Source: Streptomyces sp. SCSIO 30461
GTDB taxonomy: Bacteria > Actinomycetota > Actinomycetes > Streptomycetales > Streptomycetaceae
Assembly (NCBI RefSeq): GCF_037023745.1
Contig: NZ_CP146101.1
Coordinates: forward strand, 1,240,001 to 1,304,000
Direction: 5' to 3'
Length of the DNA: 64,000 nt
In this document: one piece after another, positions 56,530-64,000 of the stretch
How the letters are laid out: every line of letters starts with the position of its first letter
Numbering within the stretch: the stretch's first letter is position 1
The notes under the pieces: model-generated
The model's input: the letters and a program-made list of their open reading frames with translations, nothing else
The model's database searches: none
Told to the model about the DNA's origin: nothing
Translations under genes and position numbers: made by a program

Positions 56530-59010
56530 ATGGCGGGACACCTCGAGCACATCGAACCCCCGGAGCACGTCGAGCAGGACGGGCAATCCTCCAGCAGCAG
56601 CGGCGGCTCCTCGACGCTCTCGCGACTGGCCGACCGCCTCGAGGCGTCCACCCTCGCCGAGGCGACCAAGGAAATGCTTCGCGAGGCGCTGGGCGGAGCG
56701 GAACCCGACTTGGACGCGCCCATCGGCCCGCGCGCGGACCACCTAGTGTTCCTCGAGTCCATCAGCGTCAGCGGCTTTCGCGGAATCGGCCGCAAGGCGC
56801 GTCTGCCGCTGGGCGCGAAGCCCGGCGTGACCCTGGTGGTGGGGCGCAACGGTTCGGGCAAGTCCAGCTTCGCTGAGGGCGCCGAGACGGCGTTCACCGG
56901 CCGGACCGCCCGCCTCGACAGGCAGCGCGGCGAGGTTTGGCGCCGGCACTGGCGCAACCTGCACGACGGGGGCGAGCCGAAGGTCGAGGTCCGCCTCGCC
57001 ATCGTGGGGGACACCCGGCCGTCCACGCTGACGTGCACCTGGCCGGGCGATGACGTCACGGCCCCCGAGGTCGAGTTCAAGCGGCCGGGACACGGTCGGC
57101 GGCCCTTCGAGGACGCCGGCTGGGAGCCAGCGCTGAACAACTACCGGCCCTTCCTGTCGTACTCCGATCTCGACAAGGTCATCAGCGGAAAGCCCAGCGA
57201 GCTGTACGACTCGGTCGCCACCATCCTCGGGCTCGGCGAGCTGACGGCCGCGGACGAACGGCTCCAGGCCGTCGAGAAGGCGCTCAACTCGGCGGTCAAG
57301 ACGGCTGAGGCGGAGGTGCCCGCACTCGTCGAGGCGCTGTCCGCGCTGGACGATCCCCGGGCGGAGCGCGCGCTCGCGGCCGTCAGCGGGACGGGGACTC
57401 CTGACTTCGACGGGTTGGACGCCCTCGTATCCGGGCTGCCCGACGCGTCCGACGACCGTCTGAGGGAGCTGCGCGCGACCGTCGAGCTGGCCGCTCCCGA
57501 CCTCAAGGCGGTCGGCGCGGCTGTGGACCGTCTGCGCGAGGCCGTCGCCGTACTGGACGACGTACGCGCCTCGGGCGCCGAGGATGCTCACCAGCGCGCC
57601 GAACTGCTGGACAGGGCCCTGGAGCACGGCCGTCGGCACCCGGACGAGGACACCTGCCCGCTGTGCGGGTCCGACCGGCCGCTCAACGCGGCATGGGCCG
57701 AGCGGGCCGCCGAACAGGTGGCCGCCCTGCGGCGGGAGGCCGCCACCGCCGAGGAAGCCTGCACCGAACTGCGGAACGCGGTGGACGCCGTCCGTTACCT
57801 CGTCACGCGGGTCCCCGCATGGCTTCCTGCCCCGCTCGTCGACCCCTGGGAGGAGTGGGCGGCCTGCCGGGTGATCGACGAAGCCGAGCGGCTCGCCGCC
57901 CGCGCCGAGACCGCCGCGCTTGTCCTCGCCGACGCCTGCGCGGCTCTGCGGGAGGAGGCCGCACGGGAGCTGGAGAAGCTCGACGAACAGTGGCGGCGCT
58001 GCGTCGCCCGCCTCGCCGCTTGGCTCGACCGGGCCCGTGGCGCGCACGCTGGCAAGCCCCGGCTGCGCCAGGTCAGGGCGGCCCGCAAGTGGCTCAAGGA
58101 GGCGTGCGCGGAGCTGCGCGAGGAACGGCTGCGTCCCTTCGAGGACCATTCGCAGCGGATCTGGGAGGAACTGCGCCAGCAGAGCAACGTCGACCTGCGT
58201 TCCGTACGCCTGACCGGCGGCGAGAAGGCGGCCGTGCGCAAGCTCGTGATGGACGTGTCCGTGGACGGCACGGAGGCCGCCGCGCTGGGCGTGATGAGCC
58301 AGGGCGAGCTGCACTCCCTCGCACTGTCGCTTTTTCTGCCGCGTGCCGCCGCACCGGACAGCCCCTTCGGGTTCGTTATCATCGACGACCCCGTGCAGTC
58401 CATGGACCCGGCGAAGGTCCACGGCCTCGCGAACGTCCTGCACGACCTCGGCGAGACCCGTCAGGTCGTGGTCTTCACCCACGACACGCGGCTCCAGCGG
58501 GCCTTCACCAATCAGGAGCTCCCGGTGACGGTCCTGGAGGTGGAGCGGGAGGCGCGTTCGGCGGTGACCGTGCGCCGCGTGACCGATCCGGTCGGCCAGG
58601 CGCTGGACGACGCACGCGCCCTCGCCCGTACACCGAACCTCCCGCCGGTCGCCATGACCCACGTACTGCCCGGCCTCTGCCGCACCGTCCTCGAACGCGC
58701 CTTCTCCGAGGCCGCGTGGCTGTGTCTGCACCGCGCCGGACTGACCGAGCACGAGGCGGAGAAGACCGTCACGGCCGCCGTCAAGCTGATGGACATCGCC
58801 GCCTTGGGGCTCTTCGGAGACCCGTCCAGGACGGCTGACGTCTACCGCGAGCTGCGCAGACGGTGTGGTCCCGGGGCGGTGGACCTTATCAGGCAGTGCC
58901 AGGAGGGCGCGCATCCGTCCGGCACCTCGATGCTGGACCCCCTTCGGTTCGTGGGGGACGTCGCAACCGTCGCCCAGACCGTGCGCAAGCCGGAGGAGGC
59001 CACCCAGTGA
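56530..59010 (+). CDS. Rad50/SMC-like ATPase with central CxxC hook
   Basis: 826 residues. Walker A GRNGSGKS (105-112) follows SGFRGIGRKARLPLG, typical of SMC/RecF-type N-termini. Helical arms flank Cys376-Pro-Leu-Cys379, like the zinc hook of Rad50 or RloC. The C-terminal lobe has a Q/signature segment GVMSQGELHSLALSLFLPR (588-605), Walker B FVIIDDP (615-621) and His651 in VVFTHD. The last 170 residues are an extra helical domain with RTVLERAFSEAAWLCLH. All ATPase elements are intact. DNA-end or phage sensing is inferred from fold and from the neighbouring RM genes. The partner gene is coupled by GTGA. Confidence 0.87.
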   Translation: MAGHLEHIEPPEHVEQDGQSSSSSGGSSTLSRLADRLEASTLAEATKEMLREALGGAEPDLDAPIGPRADHLVFLESISVSGFRGIGRKARLPLGAKPGVTLVVGRNGSGKSSFAEGAETAFTGRTARLDRQRGEVWRRHWRNLHDGGEPKVEVRLAIVGDTRPSTLTCTWPGDDVTAPEVEFKRPGHGRRPFEDAGWEPALNNYRPFLSYSDLDKVISGKPSELYDSVATILGLGELTAADERLQAVEKALNSAVKTAEAEVPALVEALSALDDPRAERALAAVSGTGTPDFDGLDALVSGLPDASDDRLRELRATVELAAPDLKAVGAAVDRLREAVAVLDDVRASGAEDAHQRAELLDRALEHGRRHPDEDTCPLCGSDRPLNAAWAERAAEQVAALRREAATAEEACTELRNAVDAVRYLVTRVPAWLPAPLVDPWEEWAACRVIDEAERLAARAETAALVLADACAALREEAARELEKLDEQWRRCVARLAAWLDRARGAHAGKPRLRQVRAARKWLKEACAELREERLRPFEDHSQRIWEELRQQSNVDLRSVRLTGGEKAAVRKLVMDVSVDGTEAAALGVMSQGELHSLALSLFLPRAAAPDSPFGFVIIDDPVQSMDPAKVHGLANVLHDLGETRQVVVFTHDTRLQRAFTNQELPVTVLEVEREARSAVTVRRVTDPVGQALDDARALARTPNLPPVAMTHVLPGLCRTVLERAFSEAAWLCLHRAGLTEHEAEKTVTAAVKLMDIAALGLFGDPSRTADVYRELRRRCGPGAVDLIRQCQEGAHPSGTSMLDPLRFVGDVATVAQTVRKPEEATQ

Positions 59011-59456
59011 ACGCGACGATCCGTCAGTTGCTCGACACCGCCGACCTGCTCATCGAGGACTGTGGCGGTCCCGCCACCACTGGTCCCGTCACGGGCGGGC
59101 CCGCCACCGCGGGGGCCGGTGCATCCGTACCCGCCCCGCCGACCGTGCTCACCGCCACCGTGGCGAGCCGGTGCCGCGGTGCCGCCTTCGCCCTCCGCGC
59201 CGCGCTGGAGAGCGCGGTCGCCGCCCGTCTCTCCGCGCACGGCGCGCCCCGCACGATCCGTGAGGGCTCCATGCGGGCCGCACTCCTCTGGCTCCGCGGC
59301 TGTGCCGAAGCCGGGACCGCTCGCCGGGCGAAGGCCGCGTGGAGCCAGCTCTGCCTCGGCTGTCACTACCACCAGTACGAGATCGGCCCCACGGAGGGCC
59401 AGGTACGCGCCTGGCGCAGCGAAGTCACCGCGATCGTCGCGCTGTTGGCCCACTGA
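59007..59456 (+). CDS. small helical partner protein of the SMC-like ATPase
   Basis: 149 residues from GTG 59007, overlapping the ATPase stop as GTGA (GGAGGAGG upstream). No known family is recognised. An N-terminal helix (IRQLLDTADLLIEDC), a Gly/Pro/Ala linker, then an all-helical domain (SRCRGAAFALRAALESAVAARL, GSMRAALLWLRGCAEAG) ending in WSQLCLGCHYHQYEIGPTEGQVRAWRSEV. The CHYHxYE motif could bind metal or form an active site; the helical layout recalls HEPN-type proteins, but no RxxxxH motif is seen. It probably forms a complex with the ATPase as effector or regulator. Confidence 0.75.
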   Translation: MNATIRQLLDTADLLIEDCGGPATTGPVTGGPATAGAGASVPAPPTVLTATVASRCRGAAFALRAALESAVAARLSAHGAPRTIREGSMRAALLWLRGCAEAGTARRAKAAWSQLCLGCHYHQYEIGPTEGQVRAWRSEVTAIVALLAH

Positions 59457-59603
59457 TCACGACCCGGCGACATCGGCTGCTGGGTCGGTCACGGGGAAGC
59501 GGGCCCTGAACCGCTGCGGCGCGAGGGCCGCTGCCAGGAGGAGAAGCACATGAGAACGACACCACGAGGGCGGTTATCGTCGCCCCGCACAAGGAGCGCC
59601 ACC

Positions 59604-59990
59604 ATGGCAACCCGTACGTCCAAGCGAACCCTGTACCGGCTCAGGGGCGTCACTCCCACCGTCGACGCGATGTTCGACGCCCTGGACGCGAACCAGCTGG
59701 AGCGGGTCCACGCAAATCTCGACGTCCCCGAGAACCTCGGTGTACCGGCGGTCCTGGCCACCGGCAGCTTCGAACAGCCCGTCGCGAGCTGGTGCGACGA
59801 GATCGTCCGTACGACGGGTATCGAGGTGTCACTGCCGGTCAACTGCTCGGACGGACTGCTGATGCTCGCCGTCGACGGCAAGGTGTACGCCAGCGGTTAC
59901 GACCAGGGCTTCCGCCTCGTGCCCGACCGGCTGAAGGACCACCGCATCTGGCTGGGCTTCGCGTCCCACCTGGTGACCCCGGGAGGATAG
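59604..59990 (+). pseudogene. DUF6119/TIGR04141-like protein, N-terminal fragment
   Basis: ATG 59604 behind AAGGAG gives 128 residues (ATG 59550, also with a good ribosome site, gives 146). RTLYRLRGVTPTVDAMFDAL, WCDEIVRTTGIEVSLP and DGLLMLAVDGKVYASGYDQGFRLVPD resemble the N-terminus of DUF6119 proteins, defence-associated and normally above 500 residues. After the stop the match continues in another frame (MVSHTPGGRRTDITLLPGG) to about 60060 and then fades. The C-terminal part of such a protein reappears at 63434-63850. The fragment might still be expressed, but it is far too short to be a complete member. Confidence 0.7.
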
Positions 59991-60336
59991 GGGACATGGT
60001 GTCGCACACCCCGGGCGGAAGGCGCACAGACATCACCCTGCTTCCGGGCGGCGCCTCGTTGCGGAGCCTGGGCCGCGGCCCCGACCACGGCGCGATCTCG
60101 ATCGGTGCCTCGACCGCGGCGTCGACTCGGCGACTTCGGGCAATCTCGGGCTCGTTGCCAACGCCGTGTTGCCGTCGAACCAAGCCCAGCATGGTTCATG
60201 CGTGGCTCCAAGTTGCCATGGGCCGGTAGCGCTTGTTGGCTGCCATGAGGCGCACTGCGCCAGTACAGCTGTGCGAGACCGCCGCGCCGTGATAACGACG
60301 GTCCCGGTCTGCCGGCACGACACTGAGGGCTTTCCA

Positions 60337-60803
60337 TCATCGGTCTGAGCTGGTCAGATGCAGGCAGAGGACGGCTTGGACGAGGTGCGTGATGCGGGTG
60401 GTCGAACAGCGGAGCTTGCGCAGGAGCCGCCAGGATTTCAGGGTCGCGACGGCCTGCTCGACAAGAGCGCGAATCTTCGCGTGGGACCGGTTGACCGCCT
60501 GCTGTCCCGCGGAAAGGGTCGCCCAGCGGCCCCAGCACGGGACGCGGACCGTGCCTTCGGCGCCGCGGTATCCCTTGTCCGCCCAGCACTTGATGCCGCC
60601 TTGGGCGAGTGCGTCGATGATGCCGTGCTGACGGGCGGCCCGGACGTCGTGGGTGGCACCGGGCAGAGCCGGTGAGGCCTATAGGAGGCGGCCCTTCGGA
60701 TCGGCAATGACCTGCACGTTCATGCCGTGTTTCTTGTGTTTTCCGGAGCAGAAGGGCCGGTCCGCCGCGATCCGGTCGATCGGCAACAGGGTTCGGTGTT
60801 CTT
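60337..60803 (-). pseudogene. IS5-family transposase remnant
   Basis: The minus strand encodes PIDRIAADRPFCSGKHKKHGMNVQVIADPKGRLL, then an in-frame TAG where Trp is expected, then ASPALPGATHDVRAARQHG, KCWADKGYRGAEG and SHAKIRALVEQAVATLKSWRLLRKLRC to a stop at 60337. This is the C-terminal two thirds of an IS5-type DDE transposase; the N-terminal third is missing and the gene is joined directly to a DUF89 fragment. No element ends were identified. Confidence 0.82.
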
Positions 60804-61187
60804 GAATGGGGCGAATGGATCAACACCCTGCCAGGAGCCCGGGGTGAAGTAGCCGAGCGCGGCAAGGAGTTTGCGGTAGAAGTAGCTCTCCGCCCAGAGG
60901 AACGGGACGTCGGCCCAGCGGCGTCCGAAATAGCCTTCGCCCCACTGTTGCCATGCGGTAGCGGACCAGATCGTGACGGCGCGGTCGCCGGAGGCCGAGG
61001 CCAGCAGGGGCGCGTTCGGGGCGAGGGCCACGGAGCGCATCCAATCGCGATACCCGGCCTTCTCGTCCAGGAGTCCATCGGCGGCGAGGTCGTAGAGCCG
61101 GACGAACTCATCCTCGTCCGAGGCGGCGACGTAGTGAACTGTCCCGTCCACGGCAAGGACCACACCGGGGCACGCGCGAAGCTGCAC
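60800..61187 (-). pseudogene. chimeric scrap: WD40 piece joined to DUF89 piece
   Basis: Reading from 61187, the first 75 residues (AVDGTVHYVAASDEDEFVRLYDLAADG, MRSVALAPNAPLLASASGDRAVTIWS) are WD40-repeat sequence. From about 60960 the same frame becomes GEGYFGRRWADVPFLWAESYFYRKLL and VDPFAPFK, part of the ARMT1/DUF89 damage-control phosphatase family. The ORF then runs into the IS5 fragment. Two unrelated gene pieces have been joined in frame; neither is complete. Confidence 0.72.
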
Positions 61188-61304
61188 GCCCGGATTCGTC
61201 GTGACCTCGCCAAGTTCGACTATCCGTCGAAGGAGGAGGTGATCAAGCTTATCCTCAAGCAGATGGAAACCTTCGCCCGGGAGTGGGCCCCGCAGGCGTG
61301 GTGA
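61165..61304 (+). pseudogene. HsdR C-terminal fragment
   Basis: The last 45 codons, ARAKLHARIRRDLAKFDYPS and EEVIKLILKQMETFAREWAPQAW, align with the C-terminal end of the intact HsdR at 49725-52991 (RAKLRTRIRRVLAMFDYPP, LVLKQMEIVAALWAP) but differ at many positions, so this is the remnant of a second type I enzyme, not a duplication of the first. The upstream part of the frame is a shadow of the WD40 piece on the other strand. Confidence 0.8.
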
Positions 61305-61442
61305 GATCGCTGTCGGCCGGTCAGTGGCGAGGGCAAGTGACGGGTGGCATACGGCATCACACTGCCGACCACTCAGTAGCAGCCTGCACAGGCGGGAGGC
61401 CCCTGCAAGGTGAGGCCTCGCGTCGAGCAGGCGGCGGCGTGG

Positions 61443-62740
61443 TTACAGGTGCTCAACGTTCGGTCCCTTGAGGCGCGCTCGGCAGTCCAGGACGTAGGGC
61501 GCGTGCTGTTCGATGAGGGGGAGGCCGAAGGCTGTGTGGTCGGTCAACAGGACCACGGCGTCGGCTGCTTTCAGGCTGGTCTTGGTGAGCCGCGGGAGGA
61601 CAGTGCGGGGATCCAGGCTGAAAGGCTCGTTGACGTGCGGGTCGACGACTCGGATCCGTGCGCCGAGGGCAGTCAGGTTCTGGGCGATCGTGATGGCCGG
61701 GGAGTGTCGCGTATCGCCGGTGTCGGGCTTGTAGGCGATGCCGAGGAGGAGAACGTGTGACTCGTTGACCGGGAGGCCGCGGGTGTTGAGGGCTTGCGTG
61801 AGCCGGTGTACGACGTGGGTGGGCATGGAGTTGTTGATCTGGTTGGCGGTTTCGACGAGGTGCAGGGGGGTGCCGGTGCGTCGGCGGATCTCCCAGGAGA
61901 GGTAGGCCGGGTCGACCGGGAGGCAGTGTCCGCCTACGCCGGGGCCGGGGTCGAAGCGCATGAAGCCGAAGGGTTTGGTGGCGGCGGCGTCGAGGGCTGT
62001 CCGGATGTCGGTGCCGAGGTGCCGAGGTGCCGGGCGTGGAGGGAGATTTCGTTGACCAGGGCGATGTTGACCTGGCGAAAGGTGTTCTCCAGGAGTTTGG
62101 CGAGTTGGGCGTCGCGTACGGAGGTGACTTCGACGACGGTGTCGACGAGGTCGCGGTAGAAGGCGGCGATGGCCTTCAGCGAGGGCGCGTCGACACCGGA
62201 CACGATCTTGGGGGTGTTGCGGAGAGTCCATGTCCGGTTTCCGGGGTCGATGCGTTCGGGGCTGTACCCGAGGTGGAAATCGGCTCCAGCGCTCAGACCG
62301 GAGGCGGACTCCAGCAGGGGTCGCAGGAGATCTTCGGTGGTGCCGGGATAGGTGGTGGACTCCAGGACCACCGTGCAGCCGGGGCGCAGGTGCGGTGCCA
62401 GGAGACGGGCGGCGTGCTCGACGGCGGAGAGGTCGGGGGAGCCGTCACGGAGAGGGGTCGGCACCGCGATGATCGCGATGTCGAACCCAGCCAGGTCGGC
62501 TTGGTCCCCGGTCGGGGTGTAGGTGCCATACTCCAGCGCGGAGGTGCGCTCGCAGTCGGGGACGTCCGGGCTCGGTGACTGCCCGGCTTGGAGACATTTC
62601 AGCCGTACGTCGTCGGTGTCGAAGCCGACGACGCGGTAACCGGCCTCCGCGGCCCGGATGGCCAGGGGGAGGCCGATATACCCCTGGCCGAGTATCGCGA
62701 TGCGGTGCGGAGCCGTTGCGGCAGGTCCAACGGTGGCCAT
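61443..62740 (-). pseudogene. UDP-sugar (WecC/UgdH-type) dehydrogenase, frameshifted
   Basis: ATG 62740 opens ILGQGYIGLPLAIRAAEAGYRVVGFD, an NAD-binding nucleotide-sugar dehydrogenase. The frame proceeds through AVPTPLRDGSPDLS and ESTTYPGTTEDLL to EISLHARHLGT, then shifts. The remaining part, with catalytic Cys in GPGVGGHCLPVDP, and LLGIAYKPDTGDTRHSP, lies in the next frame to 61443. The shift is caused by one extra copy of GTGCCGAG (62011-62026). Family members oxidise UDP-glucose or UDP-ManNAc to uronic acids for surface polysaccharides. Seven bases separate it from the upstream Nudix gene. Confidence 0.85.
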
Positions 62741-62747
62741 GGGCGGA

Positions 62748-63212
62748 TCACTTGACCGGTTCAGGGAGGTCAGCGGCCAGGAGACGTTCGTGGAGCTCGC
62801 CGAGCGCCGTTCGGTTGCTGTCGAAGCGCAGGACGTCGAGGGCGGCGTCGTATCCGAGCCACTGCAGCGCGGTGTGCTCATGGGAGATGACAGCGTCGAC
62901 TCCGGTGAGGTCGACGGCGAAGGAGTGTTCCGGGATGACGTAGGTTCCGGCCGGCCAGTGGGTGCGGTCGGCGAAGAAGCGGGCCGGGACGCTGGCCGTG
63001 GTCTGCAGCGGGTAGAGCGGTGCGGGGCGATTGAGGCCGAGTTCCTCGCCAGCCTCGCGCTGTGCGGCCTGAGCAGGGGTCTCGGTGTCCTCGCCGCCGC
63101 CGGCGACGGCCTGCCATACGTTCATGTCCTCGCGTCGCAGGACGGCGAACTCGAACTGGTCGCCGGAGCGGCGGAAGGGGACGACGAGGATCTGGAAGGG
63201 TGCTCGGGGCAT
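62748..63212 (-). CDS. Nudix hydrolase
   Basis: 154 residues from ATG 63212 (AGGGAG upstream; a TTG at 63233 is unlikely). The Nudix box is GGGEDTETPAQAAQREAGEEL, with all key Glu and Gly positions. The layout (PFQILVVPFRR at the start, SFAVDLTG, SHEHTALQWLGYDAAL) is like dihydroneopterin-triphosphate or dATP pyrophosphohydrolases, but the substrate is uncertain. It is in one transcription unit with the dehydrogenase remnant, suggesting a past nucleotide-sugar cassette. Confidence 0.85.
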   Translation of the reverse strand: MPRAPFQILVVPFRRSGDQFEFAVLRREDMNVWQAVAGGGEDTETPAQAAQREAGEELGLNRPAPLYPLQTTASVPARFFADRTHWPAGTYVIPEHSFAVDLTGVDAVISHEHTALQWLGYDAALDVLRFDSNRTALGELHERLLAADLPEPVK

Positions 63213-63229
63213 GTGGATGATCTCCCTGG

Positions 63230-63433
63230 TCAATGTGTGGTCGGGGCTGGGTGTTCGAGCAGGAGGCGACGATCGTCATGGATCTTCCTCGCAGCCCGTA
63301 TGACGTCGGCGAGTTCTGCGGGGTCGTCCAGCAGCATTCCGGAACCGGCTGCCTGCCCGTAGCGGATCAGCGTGGAGCAGGCGGTGCGCGTGGCGGCGGA
63401 GGCGGTCCGGGATGGGGAGTGGCCGCGGCTCAT
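63230..63433 (-). CDS. hypothetical short protein upstream of the Nudix gene
   Basis: 67 residues from ATG 63433; function unrecognised. The sequence GMLLDDPAELADVIRAARKIHDDRRLLLEHP has helical character and fair codon bias, and the stop lies 17 bases before the Nudix ATG, as in an operon. The open frame continues upstream to 63559, but that part is antisense to the DUF6119-like fragment. It may be the tail of a gene truncated when the cassette inserted. No clear ribosome site. Confidence 0.4.
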   Translation of the reverse strand: MSRGHSPSRTASAATRTACSTLIRYGQAAGSGMLLDDPAELADVIRAARKIHDDRRLLLEHPAPTTH

Positions 63434-63850
63434 CGGGTCGGCGTAGAGCGGCAGACCGCGCTGCACCGCGGGAACGGCGTGGAGATCTGCGACCTGCTGA
63501 GCCCGGACAATGTACTGGTCACGGTGAAGCGCGCCCAAGGTTCCGACGCGCTGAGCCATCTCTCAGCCAGGTGCTCGTAGCCGTACAAACTCTGCGGAAC
63601 TCCCCAGAGGAGAGGGAACGGTTCGCCGAGGAGGTGGTAGCTGCCCGGCAGGGGCGCGGGCTGCGGAACTTCCAGCCTTCCAAGGTCGTCTCTACGGTCC
63701 TTCTGAAGGATGGCTTCGACCTCGCTTCTGACACTCTGTTCTTGTTCTCGCAGGTCACCCTGGTACAGACGGCCCGAAGCTCGAAGCGTGGGGGCAGGCG
63801 GAGGTCGTCGGCATCGCCTCCAGCCCGTCGGCTGTCAACTCGATAGGGAT
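63434..63850 (+). pseudogene. DUF6119/TIGR04141-like protein, C-terminal fragment
   Basis: In successive plus-strand frames: GNGVEICDLLSPDNVLVTVKRAQGSDALSHL, then (shift near 63562) QVLVAVQTLRNSPEERERFAEEV and LKDGFDLASDTLFLFSQVTLVQTAR, then (shift near 63775) LEAWGQAEVVGIAS. This order is that of the conserved C-terminus of DUF6119 proteins (EvCDLL..VKRA..SalSHLFsQ..). No start codon precedes it in a useful place. It is on the same strand and in the right order to be the far end of the gene beginning at 59604. Confidence 0.68.
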
Positions 63851-64000
63851 CAGGCGGTTGACGGCGTAGTCGCCGCCATCGCAACGCGGCGTGTGGATGC
63901 TGCGGCTATTCCCATCACCTCCGATGTGTGGCTGTTGTCGGTGGCTTCCGGTATCAATCGATGTGGAAACGATCATTGGCCACGGTCTCGGGGCACAGGG
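63851..64000. other. window edge, no gene assigned
   Basis: 150 bases in which no reading frame can be supported; the minus-strand frame 63755-63976 mostly overlaps the DUF6119-like remnant and matches nothing recognised. Confidence 0.3.

Noticed and set aside
56530..59010. Calling the ATPase an RloC anticodon nuclease
   Set aside because: The hook and ATPase fit, but the R-x3-E...H active-site spacing of PrrC/RloC is not reproduced, so the nuclease function is not claimed.

Overview
The window is from a Streptomyces-type actinomycete. The evidence is very high GC with G/C-rich third codon positions, many GTG starts with GGAGG-like ribosome sites, a WhiB-like protein, SpoIIE phosphatases, and gene orders typical of Streptomyces: ahpD-ahpC-oxyR, fumC/class I fumarase, wblI-glpX, and xseB-xseA-ispH-ppgK-ychF. 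The species cannot be named from sequence alone.

Bases 1-43,000 are mostly conserved chromosome. The left edge holds the end of a sensor kinase with its response regulator, then a Tad/Flp-pilus-like group (pilin, TadE/G-like protein, lipoprotein, OmpA-like protein and, after two membrane/DUF genes, a prepilin peptidase). Next come an aldo/keto reductase, isoprenyl diphosphate synthase, a PIN-PhoH ATPase, a lytic transglycosylase and an AI-2E-type permease. The peroxide-defence unit ahpD-ahpC/oxyR follows, then a PadR-controlled ABC exporter with an obvious operator, an SPFH protein, a class A penicillin-binding protein, a SpoIIE phosphatase, two fumarases, wblI, glpX, xseAB, ispH, ppgK and ychF. 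Mobile elements here are few: a MITE at 9.8 kb, and a double insertion at 39.4-40.9 kb in which a MITE and an IS630 element both sit in the CTAG that ends two convergent genes without breaking either.

From about 43.0 kb the character changes to an accessory island, with a tRNA-like 3' fragment near its start. Its intact core is a type I restriction-modification operon preceded by an unusual gene, a helix-turn-helix protein fused to a methyltransferase fold with degenerate catalytic motifs; a divergent coiled-coil gene lies upstream. About 3.5 kb beyond hsdR is a second intact unit: a Rad50/SMC-like ATPase with a central CxxC hook and a translationally coupled small partner. Both units are preceded by the same palindrome (TGATAACCCG followed by a TTATC arm), 11.8 kb apart, so I infer one co-regulated composite defence locus.

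Between and after these units lie remnants: a frameshifted XRE regulator cut by an IS481-derived mini-element, an ISAzo13 element inserted in another inverted repeat, a decayed anti-sigma-type ATPase gene, a DUF6119/TIGR04141-like gene split into two fragments about 3.4 kb apart, and between those fragments pieces of an IS5 transposase, a DUF89 protein, a WD40 protein and a second HsdR. A nucleotide-sugar dehydrogenase broken by an 8-bp tandem duplication, a Nudix hydrolase and a small ORF also lie in that interval. All family assignments were made by reading the protein sequences and were not checked by database search.
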